DNA from: Misgurnus anguillicaudatus
Taxonomy: Eukaryota; Chordata; Actinopteri; Cypriniformes; Cobitidae
DNA length: 64,000 bases
Direction of reading: 5' to 3'
Assembly: GCF_027580225.2 (NCBI RefSeq)
Contig: NC_073356.2
Location: 5,076,001 to 5,140,000, forward strand
Made by a program: the position numbers and the translations under genes. Position 1 is the stretch's first letter, and each line of letters starts with the position of its first letter. The notes below the pieces were generated by a model, which did no database searches, was not told the DNA's origin, and was given only the letters and a program-made list of their open reading frames with translations. Below, one piece after another: positions 34,948 through 46,757 of this stretch.

Positions 34948-34950
<3 letters not shown>

Positions 34951-35027
<77 letters not shown>
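34951..35027. repeat. (CA)n microsatellite
   Basis: About 38 uninterrupted CA units, just downstream of the terminal exon of the phase-1-exon gene. Confidence 0.95.
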
Positions 35028-35030
<3 letters not shown>

Positions 35031-35556
35031 CCACAATTATAAACGCAACACTAACACAGATTTAGACAGATTTGTGAATAATATTTGAGAGAAATAGGCC
35101 TTTTGGGGACAAAGAAAATATTTAAGTTCAGCTCATGAAATGAAAAATGGGGGCAAAAACAAATATTAACAAGTGCAATACAAAAATCAATCATAATACT
35201 GATCGTTTTAATTAAGTAAGCCACTATATCTTTCTAGAATCTTACACAAGACTCAGTTGCATGAACGATCAAAATAAATTAACGTCAGACAGGTGGGCGA
35301 AATATCAATATTAAAGCATGAATAACTTTTATCAACCCAATTTCGAGATATTATTTAAATGATCCCACACCAAACAGTTTATTATTTAAATGCATTATTC
35401 CTACATACCTTAAGCAAATGTTCCACACCTTTCTTCTTCTTGGCATTGCGAGGTCAAGCGGATGTTGTTATGGAGAATCATGACCTTGACGCAAAGACGC
35501 ACATCCGTAATTTATTTAACAATGACAACACTTTCGGGTAATTTTATCTTCTAGAT

Positions 35557-36260
35557 CAGTAATTCTCAAAGTGTTGTCCGCGGACCACTAATGGTCCGCA
35601 AAACCCCCCCAGTGGTCCGCCAAAAGATGACCTAAATTTGTGTTTATACACAATCGTCACTTATTTAAGTAGATTTTTAATGCACTTGTGAAACTGTGAT
35701 ATCAGTTATTGCATTTTGTTTTAATAACGTAAAAATGGATCGGTGGCTAAACCAAAGAGGAGTCAAAAGAAAAGATCAAGCGTCAACTGAAAGCAGCTAA
35801 CAATCCACATATCTATTAGTTTTGTAATGTACTAGTTTTTGTTTCATGTGTAAAATCCCTGTAATTTCAGTGATTTTGGACATTAAGGGGAACATTTTTT
35901 TTAGCATTTTATTGTTACCATTGTTACAACCATAAACTTCATATACCCACCACCTCAGTTTTAAACTAATGGCTCTTTGGAATGACATTAAGTGGGACCT
36001 AGGCTGTTGCAACTCATTTCACATTTACTTTTTCAAATGAAATAAAATTCATATAATAATTTCTGAACATAGCATTGCATTTGTGATTAAAAAATTTGTT
36101 TTTGACTTAAAACAGTTGCATATTAAACTTAAATTTAGCTTATCCTTCCTATTTTGTTGTTTTTTGGGGGGCGTTTTAGAGTTGGATTCTGTTAGGTGGT
36201 CCTCAGAAAAATATTGGAAGATGAAGTGGTCCTTGGGCAGAAAAAGTTTGAGAAACACTG
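35557..36260. mobile_element. non-autonomous hAT transposon, perfect 8-bp duplication
   Basis: The ends CAGTAATTCTCAAAGTG and AAAGTTTGAGAAACACTG are inverted. TTCTAGAT stands at 35549-35556 and again at 36261-36268. It is 704 bp long and non-coding. Confidence 0.85.
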
Positions 36261-36651
36261 TTCTAGATCCTAATTAAAGCTATAAAGAAAGAACAGCCTT
36301 TCACGATTATTTCCTGGTAATTTTTTGTAATGTTTTATTTTAGAATGGAGCTTAATAAAGCAGACGCGGAAAGGTTTTGATTATTTTAAATATGTTATGA
36401 ATATATGTTGTTGTTGTCACATACTGTCATGTAAAATGCATCTTTAAAGATAAATGAATGAAAGTTTTCATTGTTTAATTTGAATAAATATGTTTTATAA
36501 AATCAACAACTGCCTGTTTTAAGATCAATTGAAAATGGTGTTTTAATTACTTAATATCGATGACACAGCAGGCATGTGTAGATGTGTGTAGAATAATTTG
36601 CTGTAGTTTAGCAATTCAATTTGTTAATGAGGGATCTTGTAATCTTATAAA

Positions 36652-36855
36652 CATCTAGGAAAGAGCGGCTTACCGTCTTTCTAAGCTCTTCTAAAGATCT
36701 GGGAAAGAGCGGCTCGGCATCTTTTAAAGCTCTTCTAAACATCTGGGAAAGAGCGGCTCGGCATCTTTTAAAGCTCTTCTAAACATCTGTGAAAGAGGGG
36801 CTTGCCGTTCTAACATCTTGTAAAGATCTGGGAAACGGCGGCTCGCCATCATTCT
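36652..36855. repeat. minisatellite, about five ~44-bp units
   Basis: Units carry GGGAAAGAGCGGCTCGGCAT followed by CTTTTAAAGCTCTTCTAAA. Copies start near 36658, 36701, 36745, 36790 and 36830, the last two diverged. Confidence 0.7.
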
Positions 36856-36860
36856 AAATA

Positions 36861-38610
36861 AAATACATCTTGTAAAGATCTGCTGGGTGTCTTGCAAACA
36901 GCTGGGTCGGACGTCTCGGCGACGCCTTCCAGATGAGCAAACGCCCCAAATAATATGTCTTCCAGACGAAAAAGAAGACATCGCGCAGACATCTCCGCGA
37001 CGTACGTGTGCTATCTGGGTAGTAAAAGCATGGTTCATTTTCATCGCGGTATTTTTGATTTACATACATAGGTATAAAATAAGCATAAAATACGTTAAAC
37101 AATAGTTATACTATAAACTTTAAATATTTTGACTTTAAAATAAGTAGCTTTCGTTACACACATTGTTGCACATGAACGTCAGAACCAGCCGCCTCACAAA
37201 AGACCTGCGTTTGGTGTGCGTAACTAGGCAACCACGTTTTTGTTCACGTTGCATGACGTCATCGAAGCATGTTCCAGAACGTGCATACTGTTTTGCTACA
37301 CACTCAAAAGTATGTACATTTTCATCACAAAAACAGTACATACTTTTAGGTCGTAGTATAAGTAGGCGAATTGGGACTGAGAGAACTTTTGGGTGTTTGT
37401 GTTTAACCTCCCACCTTTACAATGGGTTTAATGGTGCACTGGAACAATCCTTCCTAAAATGCATTAAACTTTCGTTTACAAAGACGTGAAACTCACCGAG
37501 TGGTCAGGGGTGTTCACTGGTATGCTCACACAAAATTTGCTGCAAAATACGCATTCCAACAGGTTTTATCGTAGTTTTTGCCAACTTCATTGACATGTAT
37601 TAGACACCCGAAAATTCTCTGGGCAGCCGCATATGTCGAAATTTCAGTCAAAACCGTTCTATTTCACCATAAACAATCTGAAAACAGGGCTTTAAGTGTA
37701 AAATACCGAACTTGTCCTTTAAGAGCTAGCAGCAAGGAAGAACGGCCATTTTCTATGCTCCGGTTAAAGTTTGTCCAGTCAAAAAGGATTTGGATGATTA
37801 TAAGGAAGACTCTTTTCCCTTTCTCATAGCATGCAGCCAACGAGGTATTTGCTTTATTTTCTGTGTTATCTGTCTTTAAAATGTTACTTTGCATCTGATT
37901 TACTTTTTGTCAAACTAATGTGCAATTAGTTAAATGTAATTATTTTGTTGTTAATGTACTTTATTTTGTTTGTTGTACTTTATTTTGTTGTTAATGTTGT
38001 TTAGTTTTTACAGTGGATTTGGAGATACTCTTCAAATAAATAAGTGTTAGGAGAACCGCTTGTGTCTCTGTATGCTTGGAGGGAGAGACAGTAAAAACTC
38101 TTTCTGCTCAACAACGCGAGTGGATGATACAGCACGTTTGTCTGAGGCTTTTCGCGGCATGTTCACAGCACGTGAAACTTCACCAAAGGATTAACAGATT
38201 AGGCGAAAACATGCACTACATGCACATATAAAGACATAAGAAACAAAACAGTTATTAGGAGTGTCGGATTAAGTCATAAAAAACTTGAACATAAGTTTAA
38301 AAGTGTTTCTGTTTCTCTGAAGGTTTTCCTATAAATCAAAGATAAGTTACTGTAGTGTGTGTTGTGAATGTCCTGACTTTAATTGAAGTTTGCTATTGAT
38401 TGACACATTTCATTTTTTTATTTAAAGTGTCTTTGTAAATATTAAGAAAAGGCTTTGGCAATTGATATCAAAGTTAACTAAGTGTTTTGAAGTGTTGTAT
38501 ATATTTTGAAAGGTAATTTTCAAACTGAGAAGCTGTTTGCATGATTTAATTTCCTGTAAAATATTGCAACTGAAAAACAACATTTTGCTTTGTTTTAGCC
38601 TTAAAATATT
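36861..38610. other. intergenic stretch, no gene seen
   Basis: No supported gene. A block at about 37330-37375 (TAGTATAAGTAGGCGAATTG) resembles a common fish repeat. TTTATTTTGTTGTTAATGT motifs repeat at 37940-38000. Confidence 0.3.
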
Positions 38611-40260
38611 TACAGTCTTGTTCAGAATAATGGCAGTGCAATGTGACTGGCCAGAGTGGTCAAGGTTTTTGGTATGTTTTTTGTTGCTGCGTGGCAAACA
38701 AGTTACCAGTAGGTTCAGTAGATTCTCAGAAAACAAACAAGACCCAGCATTCATGATATGCACGCTCTTAAGGCTGTGCAATTGGGCAATTAGTTGAAAG
38801 GGGTGTGTTCAAAAAAATAGCAGTGTCTACCTTTGACTGTACAAACTCAAAACTATTTTGTACAAACATTTTTTTTTCTGGGATTTAGCAATCCTGTGAA
38901 TCACTAAACTAATATTTAGTTGTATGACCACAGTTTTTTAAAACTGCTTGACATCTGTGTGGCATGGAGTCAACCAACTTGTGGCACCTCTCAGCTTAAC
39001 TTCCACTCCATGATTCTTTAATAACATTCCACAATTTATTCACATTTCTTGGTTTTGCTTCAGAAACAGCATTTTTGATATCATCCCACAAGTTCTCAAT
39101 TGGATTAAGGTCTGGAGATTGGGCTGGCCACTCCATAACATTAATTTTGTTGGTTTGGAACCAAGACTTTGCCCGTTTACTAGTGTGTTTTGGGTCATTG
39201 TCTTGTTGAAACAACCATTTCAAGGGCATGTCCTCTTCAGCATAGGGCAACATGACCTCTTCCAGTATTTTAACATATGCAAACTGATCCATGATCCCTG
39301 GTATGCGATAAATAGGCCCAACACCATAGTAGGAGAAACATGCCCATATCATGATGCTTGCACCTCCATGCTTCACTGCCTTCACTGTGTACTGTGGCTT
39401 GAATTCAGAGTTTATGGGTCGTCTCACAAACTGCCTGTGGCCCTTGGACCCAAAAAGAACAATTTTACTCTCATCAGTCCACAAAATGTTCCTCCATTTC
39501 TCTTTAGGCCAGTTGATGTGTTCTTTGGCAAATTGTAACCTCTTCTGCACATGCCTTTTTTTTAACAGAGGGACTTTGCGGGGGATTCTTGAAAATAGAT
39601 TAGCTTCACACAGACGTCTTCTAACTGTCACAGTACTTACAGGTAACTCCAGACTGTCTTTGATCATCCTGGAGGTGATCATTGGCTGAGCCTTTGCCAT
39701 TCTGGTTATTCTTCTATCCATTTTGATGGTTGTCTTCCGTTTTCTTCCACGTCTCTCTGGTTTTGCTCTCCATTTTAAGGCATTGGAGATCATTTTAGCT
39801 GAACAGCCTATCATTTTTTGCACCTCTTTATAGGTTTTCCCCTCTCCAATCAACTTTTTAATCAAAGTACGCTGTTCTTTTGAACAATATGTCTTGAACG
39901 ACCCATTTTCCTCAGCTTTCAAATGCATGTTCAACAAGTGTTGGCTTCATCCTTAAATAGGGGCCACCTGATTCACACCTGTTTCTTCACAAAATTGATG
40001 ACCTCAGTGATTGAATGCCACACTGCAATTTTTTTGAACACACCCCTTTCAACTAATTCAACTAATTGCCCAATTGCACAGCCTTAAGAGCGTGCATATC
40101 ATGAATGCTGGGTCTCATTTGTTTTCTGAGAATCTACTGAACCTACTGGTAACTTGTTTGCCACGTAGCAATAAAAAATATACTAAAAACCTTGATTATT
40201 CTGGTTAGTCACATTGTACTGCTATTATTTTGAATAAAAAAGTGCATTTAATTGACATTT
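38611..40260 (-). mobile_element. Tc1-like transposon with long (~200-bp) inverted repeats
   Basis: The left arm 38611-38830 and right arm about 40020-40260 are inverted copies, sharing AAACAAGTTACCAGTAGGTT, CCCAGCATTCATGATATGCA and GGGGTGTGTTCAAAAAAAT blocks. TA dinucleotides stand at both edges, and the arms differ by small indels at the extreme tips. It encloses a Tc1 transposase gene on the minus strand. Confidence 0.85.
38909..39937 (-). pseudogene. Tc1-like transposase, one premature stop
   Basis: The frame opens at the ATG at 39937. Residues about 20-55 form an HTH ([20 protein letters not shown]), followed by a GRKRKT-type basic linker. The DDE core has WTDESK, then QQDNDPKHT, then [11 protein letters not shown], the DD34E arrangement of Tc1 transposases. 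A TAA at 38996-38998 stops it at 313 residues. Reading in the same frame continues to a TAG at 38909 with a normal Tc1 C-terminal block (CHKLVDSMPHRCQAVLKNCG), giving the usual ~342-residue length. All catalytic residues precede the stop, so residual activity cannot be excluded by sequence alone. Confidence 0.85.
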
Positions 40261-40317
40261 ACATTACATTTGAAGTGTTTAAGGTTGATTTAGAGGTTTT
40301 ATTATCTATCCATATTT

Positions 40318-40751
40318 TTTACTAACAAACTCTCTTTTGAAACATTGATACCCCAAAAGAACATTCAAGATAAGGAAAAAATATATTACCTCCGTAGGTA
40401 TGCAAGTGGACAAGTGAAGAAATCCCTTGAAGAATATTTCCTACTTGGAACTGAATGCCTATGTTGCTGCATGGGAGATTTTAGAAGAGAGATACGGAAA
40501 CCCATTTCCAATTGCAAAATCATACAGAGACAAGCTCCAAGAGTGGCCTAAGATGGGATCTAGAGACAGCTTTGAGCTTAGAGAGTTTGTTGACTTTCTG
40601 CGGAGTTGTGAGGCTGCCATGGTTCATATCAAAGCATTGGAAATCTTGAATGACTGTAATGAAAACCGAAAGATTCTTTCAAAGTTACCAGATTGGCTTG
40701 CGGTGAGATGGAACCGGAAGGTTATTGAAGTAGAAGAGGACAGTAATCAGA
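40318..40751 (+). pseudogene. BEL/Pao gag, N-terminal part
   Basis: Two frames joined by a frameshift near 40430 encode SFETLIPQKNIQDKEKIYYL, then NAYVAAWEILEERYGNPFPI, EFVDFLRSCEAAMVHIKALE and KILSKLPDWLAVRWNRKV, a typical Pao gag. The DIRS insertion cuts it just after VEEDSNQ. Confidence 0.75.
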
Positions 40752-41679
40752 GTTCCCTATCAAAAGCTTTACTCGATGCTGCGCTGCTAAGCGCTATGGG
40801 GAAACGTCTTTATCGTTGACCAGCTGAATATAGTGTGCAAACACGTCAATGAAATTGACCCGGAGGTATATAGCCTCGGTTGATGACGACATCACAGTGC
40901 ACCCCATGCGAGGCTATAAAATAGATGAGCAACAGCTGTGTCATCAGGTCTTTTTATTTTCAGACCAACTACTGAATGAGTGTGTGCTACACTGAAATGC
41001 AAATCTCTCTCTTACCTTTTGAACTTCACTTGAGATCTTTGTTAGGAGTTAGATTCCAACAAGATAGAGTGCAGACTTTCTCTCTTTCCGATTTTAAAGG
41101 AGTTTAAGTTAAAGGAAAATATGAGTAAGGAGAGACACGAGCAGTCTAAGTCGTGTTTGTTTTCGCTTTATGGCGAAGGACGACACACACACTTAACTGT
41201 TTTGTGTGTTTGGGGGAGGAGCATGCGGTCATGGCTTTGTACAGTCTGATGAGTGCGAGCATTGTGAATCATTCACAATATAATGATTCGTGCTCGCCGT
41301 GATTATTTCTGACCGCAACCTTAAATTAAGTTATATTTCTTCGCGTGATTCCGAAGCGCACTCCGGTGTTTCTTCGGGTTATGTGGGGGTAATTATAATA
41401 ATGACGTTGATGATATCTCTCTCGGTTCTGCGGAGTTTCATAAACCAGCCTCCGAGCGTTTCTCGCGCGATGAAAGTCGGTCGAGGAGCTTCTCGAGGTG
41501 GTAACACGCGCCAGGTTGCAAATTGTTTGGCCTCGCGAGCCAGAGAACCCCAAACAAAGCAAACTAGCGGATAGGTTTCTATAGTGACAAAGGGAGAGGA
41601 CGAAACATGAGCCTCTCTCTTTCTTTGAGGATCTCCATGGTGAATTAAATAAATCATGGGAAAGACCATACTTACCAAG

Positions 41680-42176
41680 CTTATCAAGCCGCAGGTCAGG
41701 CTGGTGCTGCGCTGCATACTATGGCAATATTACAGGCATACCAGACTGATCTGTTAAAGGATTTGAGTGCAGGCGAGACGATAGACAAAGAGACATTTGA
41801 CGAGTTACGTATGACTACAGATCTGTCTCTTCGTGTCATTAAATAAACGGCTCGCGCTATCGGCCGTACTATGTCTGCTCCGGTTAACACAGAGAGGCAT
41901 TTATGGCTAAATCTGTCAGGCATAAATGAGAAGGATAAAACTTTTCTTTTAAATGCCCCTGTTTCCTCATTGGGTTTATTTGGTGACACGGTTGACTCCG
42001 TTGTCACGAAATTCACTGAAGTTAAAAGCATGAGGGAATATTCCACTCTTTACAGTAGGGCTCGCCGGCGGGCGGGGCATATCATGTTACATCAGATCGC
42101 TCCGTCCCGTTGCCTTTACGAAGCCTCTCCACCTCCGCCGCCTCTGGGCTTGCGGGGGGGGCGGTTTCCAGCATAA
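41680..42176 (+). pseudogene. DIRS gag-like region
   Basis: A frame with one internal TAA (near 41842) encodes ALHTMAILQAYQTDLLKDLS, then ERHLWLNLSGINEKDKTFLL and FTEVKSMREYSTLYSRARRR, ending in a Pro/Gly-rich tail. This resembles the gag-position protein of fish DIRS elements. Upstream (41100-41680) the frame is broken by several stops. Confidence 0.55.
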
Positions 42177-42214
42177 TGTTAAAGGCCCTCTGTCTTCAAT
42201 GTTAAAGGCCCCCC

Positions 42215-43135
42215 GTGTGGGTAATAAGCACAGTACACTTAGGATACAGAATCCAGTTTATTCGTCGTCCTCCGCGCTTCAACGGCGTGATATTCACTTC
42301 CGTGAGACCGGAGCGAACACAAATACTGTTGCAAGAGATTCAATCTCTGTTGATGAAAGGGGCCATAGAACACGTTCCCCTCCCAGAGAGAGAGTCAGGT
42401 TATTACAGCAGATACTTCCTGGTTCCCAAAAAGGATGGGGGTTTCCGTCTAATCTTAGATCTTCGAGCTTTAAACAAAGCAGTGAGAGCTCTCAAGTTCA
42501 AGATGTTAACGGTCAAGACGGTTGTGGCACAAATTCAACATTACGATTGGTTTGTCACAATCGACTTAAAGGACGCATATTTTCACATAGAAATATTGCC
42601 ACAACACAGGAAGTTCCTGAGGTTCGCTTTTGCAGGCGAAGCATACCAGTTTCGAGTTCTTCCATTCGGCCTAGCCTTATCACCCCGCACATACACAAAA
42701 TGCATGGATGCAGCACTGGCTCCATTGAGACTCCGGGGCATCCGCATATTAAATTACATGGATGATTGGCTAATACTAGCAAAATCGCGATAGGTGGCGC
42801 TCCAACACAAAAACATTGTGTTAGCACATCTACTTTTTCTAGGGTTGAGACTCAACGCCAAGAAAAGCGTTCTTTTTCATGCCCAGAGAATGACTTATTT
42901 AGGTATAGTCTGGGATTCGATTACGATGCGGGCACATTTGTCTCCCGCACGAATCGAGGCCATTCAGCATACCCTGAGCAGAGTCAGGCTAGGCCAGGAT
43001 CTCACTGTGAAATAATATCAGAGGATATTAGGGTTTATGGCATCAGCATCCACGGTGATTCCTTTGGGGCTGTTGCATATGACGCCGTTTCAGAGCCGGA
43101 GGGTTTCATCCAAGGGCCAACCCTCAAAGGCTGAT
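42215..43135 (+). pseudogene. DIRS reverse transcriptase
   Basis: An open frame to 42793 encodes RT fingers and palm: YYSRYFLVPKKDGGFRLILD, FVTIDLKDAYFHI (first catalytic Asp), FRVLPFGLALSPRTYTKCMD and the catalytic box NYMDDWLIL. A TAG follows, and the same frame continues (GLRLNAKKSVLFHAQRMTYL) to a second stop at 43016 and a third near 43133. All three catalytic Asp are present, but the stops indicate an inactive copy. Confidence 0.85.
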
Positions 43136-43194
43136 TAAAGTGATGCGCCACGGGCTTCATACACTAACTATGTGGATAAGACCCCGGTTTGTTG

Positions 43195-43646
43195 CCTTGG
43201 GTCCCACGCTATGAGTGACTCGTCATCGCAAACTGCTAATGACAGACGCCTCCCTGACGGGCTGGGGTGCGACCTTAGATGGTCGTCCAGCTCAAGGGGA
43301 ATGGGAGGGTCATCAGCTCGGTTGGCACATCAATTGCCTAGAGCTGACGGCTGTATTTCTGGCCCTGAAATATTTTCTCCACCAAATGAGAAGCTGTCAT
43401 GTCCTAGTGCGGATGGACAACACAGCGACAGTCTCATACTTAAGTCACCAGGGAGGTCGGCGCTCGCGCAATCTGAACAAGATAGCGAGGCAGATTTTTC
43501 TCTGGGCTCAGGACAAGTTCCTGTCACTCAGAACAGTGTACATCCCAGAAAACCTATATGTAGGAGCAGATTTACTGTCCAGGCAGACATTATCGACTGG
43601 GGATTGGAAACCCCACCCAGACATAGTGTCTCAGATATGGACCTGA
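43195..43646 (+). pseudogene. DIRS RNase H
   Basis: The frame at 43215-43646 encodes LLMTDASLTGWGATLDGRPA (first Asp), WHINCLELTAVFLALKYF (Glu) and VRMDNTATVSYLSHQGG (second Asp), then YVGADLLSRQ, a good RNase H core. It is one frame away from the RT, so a frameshift separates them. A larger overlapping frame (43172-44017) is a shadow. Confidence 0.75.
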
Positions 43647-44049
43647 TTTTACAGAGAGAAAGTGGACCTCTTGGCCTCTTTTCAGATAGCGCATTGTCTC
43701 CTTTACTTCTCTCTGAGTTCCCCAGCCCCCCTGGGTCTGGACGCAATGGCGCACACATGGCCGGACAAACGCCTTTATGCGTTTCCTCCAGTGGCGCTGC
43801 TCCCGCAGGTTCTAGCCAGAGTTCGCCAGCAAGGCTCTTGCCTCTTTCTGATAGCACCGCGTTGGCTGAACAGAGTATGGTTTTTATAGGGATAATATCT
43901 CTCCTCAACGGCTCGCCATGGGCAAGTCTGGAGAGGAGGGGCGTTCTGTCTCATGATAATGCATCTCAGGCCCGACCTGTGGAATCTCCATGTTTGGCTC
44001 CTAAGGGTACCAACTGAGGGACACAGGTTTGTCGCCTGATGTTACTGAC

Positions 44050-45028
44050 ACTATTTTGAGTGCTAGGGTTCCTTCCACTAGAAAGAATTATGCCTTTAAA
44101 TAGGGTGTCTTTGAAGCATGGTGCATGACACATAATGCAGATCCTGTTAACTGCCAGTTTGCTACAGTTCTGAGTTTTCTGCAGGAAAAGCTGTCAGCAG
44201 CTTATGCCCATCCACTCTCAGGTTTTATGTGGCCGCTTTTTCGGCTTGCCACGCTTTGGTGGACGGGGCGCCGCTCGGGAGGCATCCAACGATTGAGGCC
44301 TACAGCAAGAACTAAGATTCCTTCGTGGGACCTAGCTATAGTCCTTGAGGGTCTGGTTCAGACCTCCTTTTGAACCTCTAGAGTCAGCGTCTGATAGACT
44401 TCTGACACTAAAGATGGTTGTTCTAATGGCGTTAACTTCTTTAAAAAGAATTGGGGATATGCAGGCTCTGGCGATCTCGCCATCCTGTCTAGATTTTGCC
44501 CCAGGAATGGTGAAGTTGATTTTACATCCTTATCTTGATTACCTGCGTAAGGTTCCCTTTTCGACTGCACATCCGGTCATTCTTGAGACTTTCTGCCCTC
44601 CGCCGTTCACCATGCCGGAGCAGGAGTTATACCACAGATTGTGTCCAGTCCGTGCTCTTCAGACTTATGTCCACCGCACTAGCCAGTGGCGTAAGTCAGA
44701 GCCGTTGTTTGTCTGTTTTGGGGGCCGCAACAGAGGTGCTGCAGCCACCAGGCAGTCCATATCACATTGGGTTAGGGATGCCATTGCTCTTGCCTTTGAG
44801 GCGCGCTGTCAAGTCTCGCCAGCAGGTCTGAGAGCTCACTCCACCAGGGGAGTAGTCTCTTCTACTGCTTTAGTAAAAGGGGCCTCCTTGCAGAGCGTTT
44901 GTGATGCGGCAGGCTGGTCCTCTCCGCATACATTCATAAGATTTTATAGCTTGGATGCTCATGTCACTCCAGGATCTTCTGTCCTCGAGTCAACATCTCA
45001 AGCTGATGTCTATGCCATTTGTCCATAA
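44050..45028 (+). pseudogene. DIRS tyrosine recombinase
   Basis: The N-terminal part (about 44050-44340) includes FLQEKLSAAYAHPLSGF and has an in-frame stop near 44100; a frameshift near 44345 leads into the catalytic domain (44345-45028). The catalytic domain has LTSLKRIGDMQAL (first Arg), AHSTRG (His-x-x-Arg) and GWSSPHTFIRFYSLD with the likely nucleophilic Tyr. In intact DIRS this enzyme integrates a circular DNA copy. The C-terminal end is repeated downstream. Confidence 0.8.
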
Positions 45029-45330
45029 GAGGGGTATCCCCCACTGCTACTTTTAGTAAGGGGTGCCTCCTTACAGAGTGTTTGTGATGCGGCGGCCTGG
45101 TCCTCTCCGCATACATTCATAAGATTTTATAGCTTGGATGCTCATGTCACTCCAGGGTCTCATGTCCTCGAGTCAACATCTCAAGCTGCTGTCTAAACCA
45201 TTTTTCCATAAAGGGGTATTCCCCACTGCTATTTATTAGGAAGGGGTGCCTTCTTATAGATGTTTGTGAGGCGGCAGGAGCATCCTTTCCGCACACATCC
45301 ACTATTTTTAGCTTGGTTGTTTATGTCTGA
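44871..45330 (+). repeat. tandem copies of the tyrosine-recombinase 3' end
   Basis: The ~180-bp segment coding for the recombinase tail (QSVCDAAGWSSPHTFIRFY) recurs almost identically at about 45051-45230 and again, truncated and diverged, at about 45231-45330. Copy 2 is still open up to its own stop. Confidence 0.8.
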
Positions 45331-45416
45331 GATTTCTTTGCGGTCCTTGTGCACACACTTACACATCCGTAAGGGGTCCAGACATCTCCAAGCACGGCAG
45401 CGTGGGTACTGTCGTT

Positions 45417-45525
45417 CCCCATAGCGCTTAGCAGCGCAGCATCAAGTAAAGCTTTTGATAGGGAACGGAGGGGTTACTTGACTGTAACCTTGTTCCCTGA
45501 AAAAGCGGAACGAGATGCTGCGCTG
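45417..45525. repeat. DIRS internal complementary region
   Basis: 45417-45466 is the inverse of the left outer terminus and 45465-45525 the inverse of the right outer terminus, joined head to head. Confidence 0.85.
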
Positions 45526-45795
45526 TCTTGCCGTACAGTAGATGTCCCAGGACTGGTCTTCAAACAAAAGATCTGATGACACAGCTGTTGCTCATCTATT
45601 TTATAGCCTCGCATGGGGTGCGCTGTGATGTCGTCATCAACCGAGGCTATATACCTCCGGGTCAATTTCATTGACGTGTTTGCACACTATATTCAGCTGG
45701 TCAACGATAAAGACGTTTCCCCATAGCGCTTAGCAGCGCAGCATCTCGTTCCGCTTTTTCAGGGAACAAGGTTACAGTCAAGTAACCCCTCCGTT

Positions 45796-45968
45796 TCCCT
45801 CTTTTAGCCAGTTTGTTAAATTTCTGACAAGGGAGGTAAAAAATTGCCTGCAACCCTGTAATGTCATTGCAGGCACTTAAACTAGGTGAAGTTGAAAAGC
45901 CAAACCTCCCAAAACGCCAAAGCTTTGGAGCAAAAACATTGACCACAAATTCCAGTGAGAGGTCTGTC
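45796..45968 (+). pseudogene. BEL/Pao gag, middle part
   Basis: After the DIRS right end the gag frame resumes with FPSFSQFVKFLTREV, and a further shift gives SLQALKLGEVEKPNLPKRQS. It is then cut by the solo LTR at 45973. Confidence 0.6.
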
Positions 45969-46757
45969 ATAATGTCACGGGGTGACGAAAGGGGCGAAAC
46001 TTTATTTGGAAGATGACACAGGAGGGGACAGTTCAGGGGGTAATACCAAGCCGCTTCTGAGAGTAAGATGCGGAAGCAAAGGAGAGAAACAACGCGAGAA
46101 TACTGACGAGATGATTAGATTCAGCTGCATGGCGGGAATAAAGGGGAACAGGTGATTGGGATAAGACGAGATATAAAGTGTTTGCAACACGAGCAGCGTG
46201 AGCGAGCATAGAAAGCGAAGTCAGCGTGGAGAGACTGGCACAACAGAGAGAGAGAGAGAGAGTGCGAAAGTGAAAGGCTAACGTGAGACTGTTGGATATA
46301 TTGGAAGTTTAGAAGAGGATGGTAAAAAGGCATCTAATGAAGAACCACACGGGCTCAAGAAGATAAGTAGTGCTTGTTTATGTACACTGTTAGAGATTTT
46401 GGCCGCTGAGACCGCCGCCTGAATTACATTTGGATTAAGAGGGATCGTTTGAGGTTGCAGTGCTGTTTATCATTGTTCACGTGTGCTGTGGAAGTGTTTG
46501 CAGTAGATACACGAGTGGGGTGAAGACTAGTGGAATCGGCGGCGGCCGACGGAACGAACTCTTGTGCAACGGTACTCCATCTGGCTACCAACTTCCAGTG
46601 CAACATCACTGAATAACTGTAAGTCACCAGTTTTCGTTTTGATTGAGCTCTGAGAGAATTGTGGAGCGTGAAGAGATAAGGATTATTAAAGTATTGCTAA
46701 CGCTGAGTTCTAAACCTCTGCCTACTGTTGAGCTTAGTAACAGCATGAATGTAATGT

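Larger units (their letters stand above)
40752..45795 (+). mobile_element. DIRS-type tyrosine-recombinase retrotransposon
   Basis: Inverted terminal repeats (about 40775-40965 and 45558-45765) share GCTGCGCTGCTAAGCGCTAT and CATGCGAGGCTATAAAATAG. An internal complementary region at 45417-45525 is the reverse complement of both outer termini side by side: its first half matches 40752-40801 and its second half 45735-45795. This is the hallmark of DIRS elements, thought to template a circular intermediate. Gag-like, RT, RNase H and tyrosine recombinase regions lie between, all with stops or frameshifts. It interrupts BEL gag and leaves no target duplication, as expected for recombinase-mediated insertion. 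Confidence 0.9.

Noticed and set aside
36640..36860. CRISPR-like array
   Set aside because: The units are contiguous and diverged with no unique spacers, and the DNA is eukaryotic; it is a minisatellite.
42199..42765. 188-codon frame overlapping the DIRS RT
   Set aside because: The overlapping frame 42215-42793 has all RT motifs; this one is a shadow.
43172..44017. 281-codon frame over the DIRS RNase H region
   Set aside because: It overlaps the recognised RNase H frame (43215-43646) and is Ser-rich without motifs; a shadow frame.
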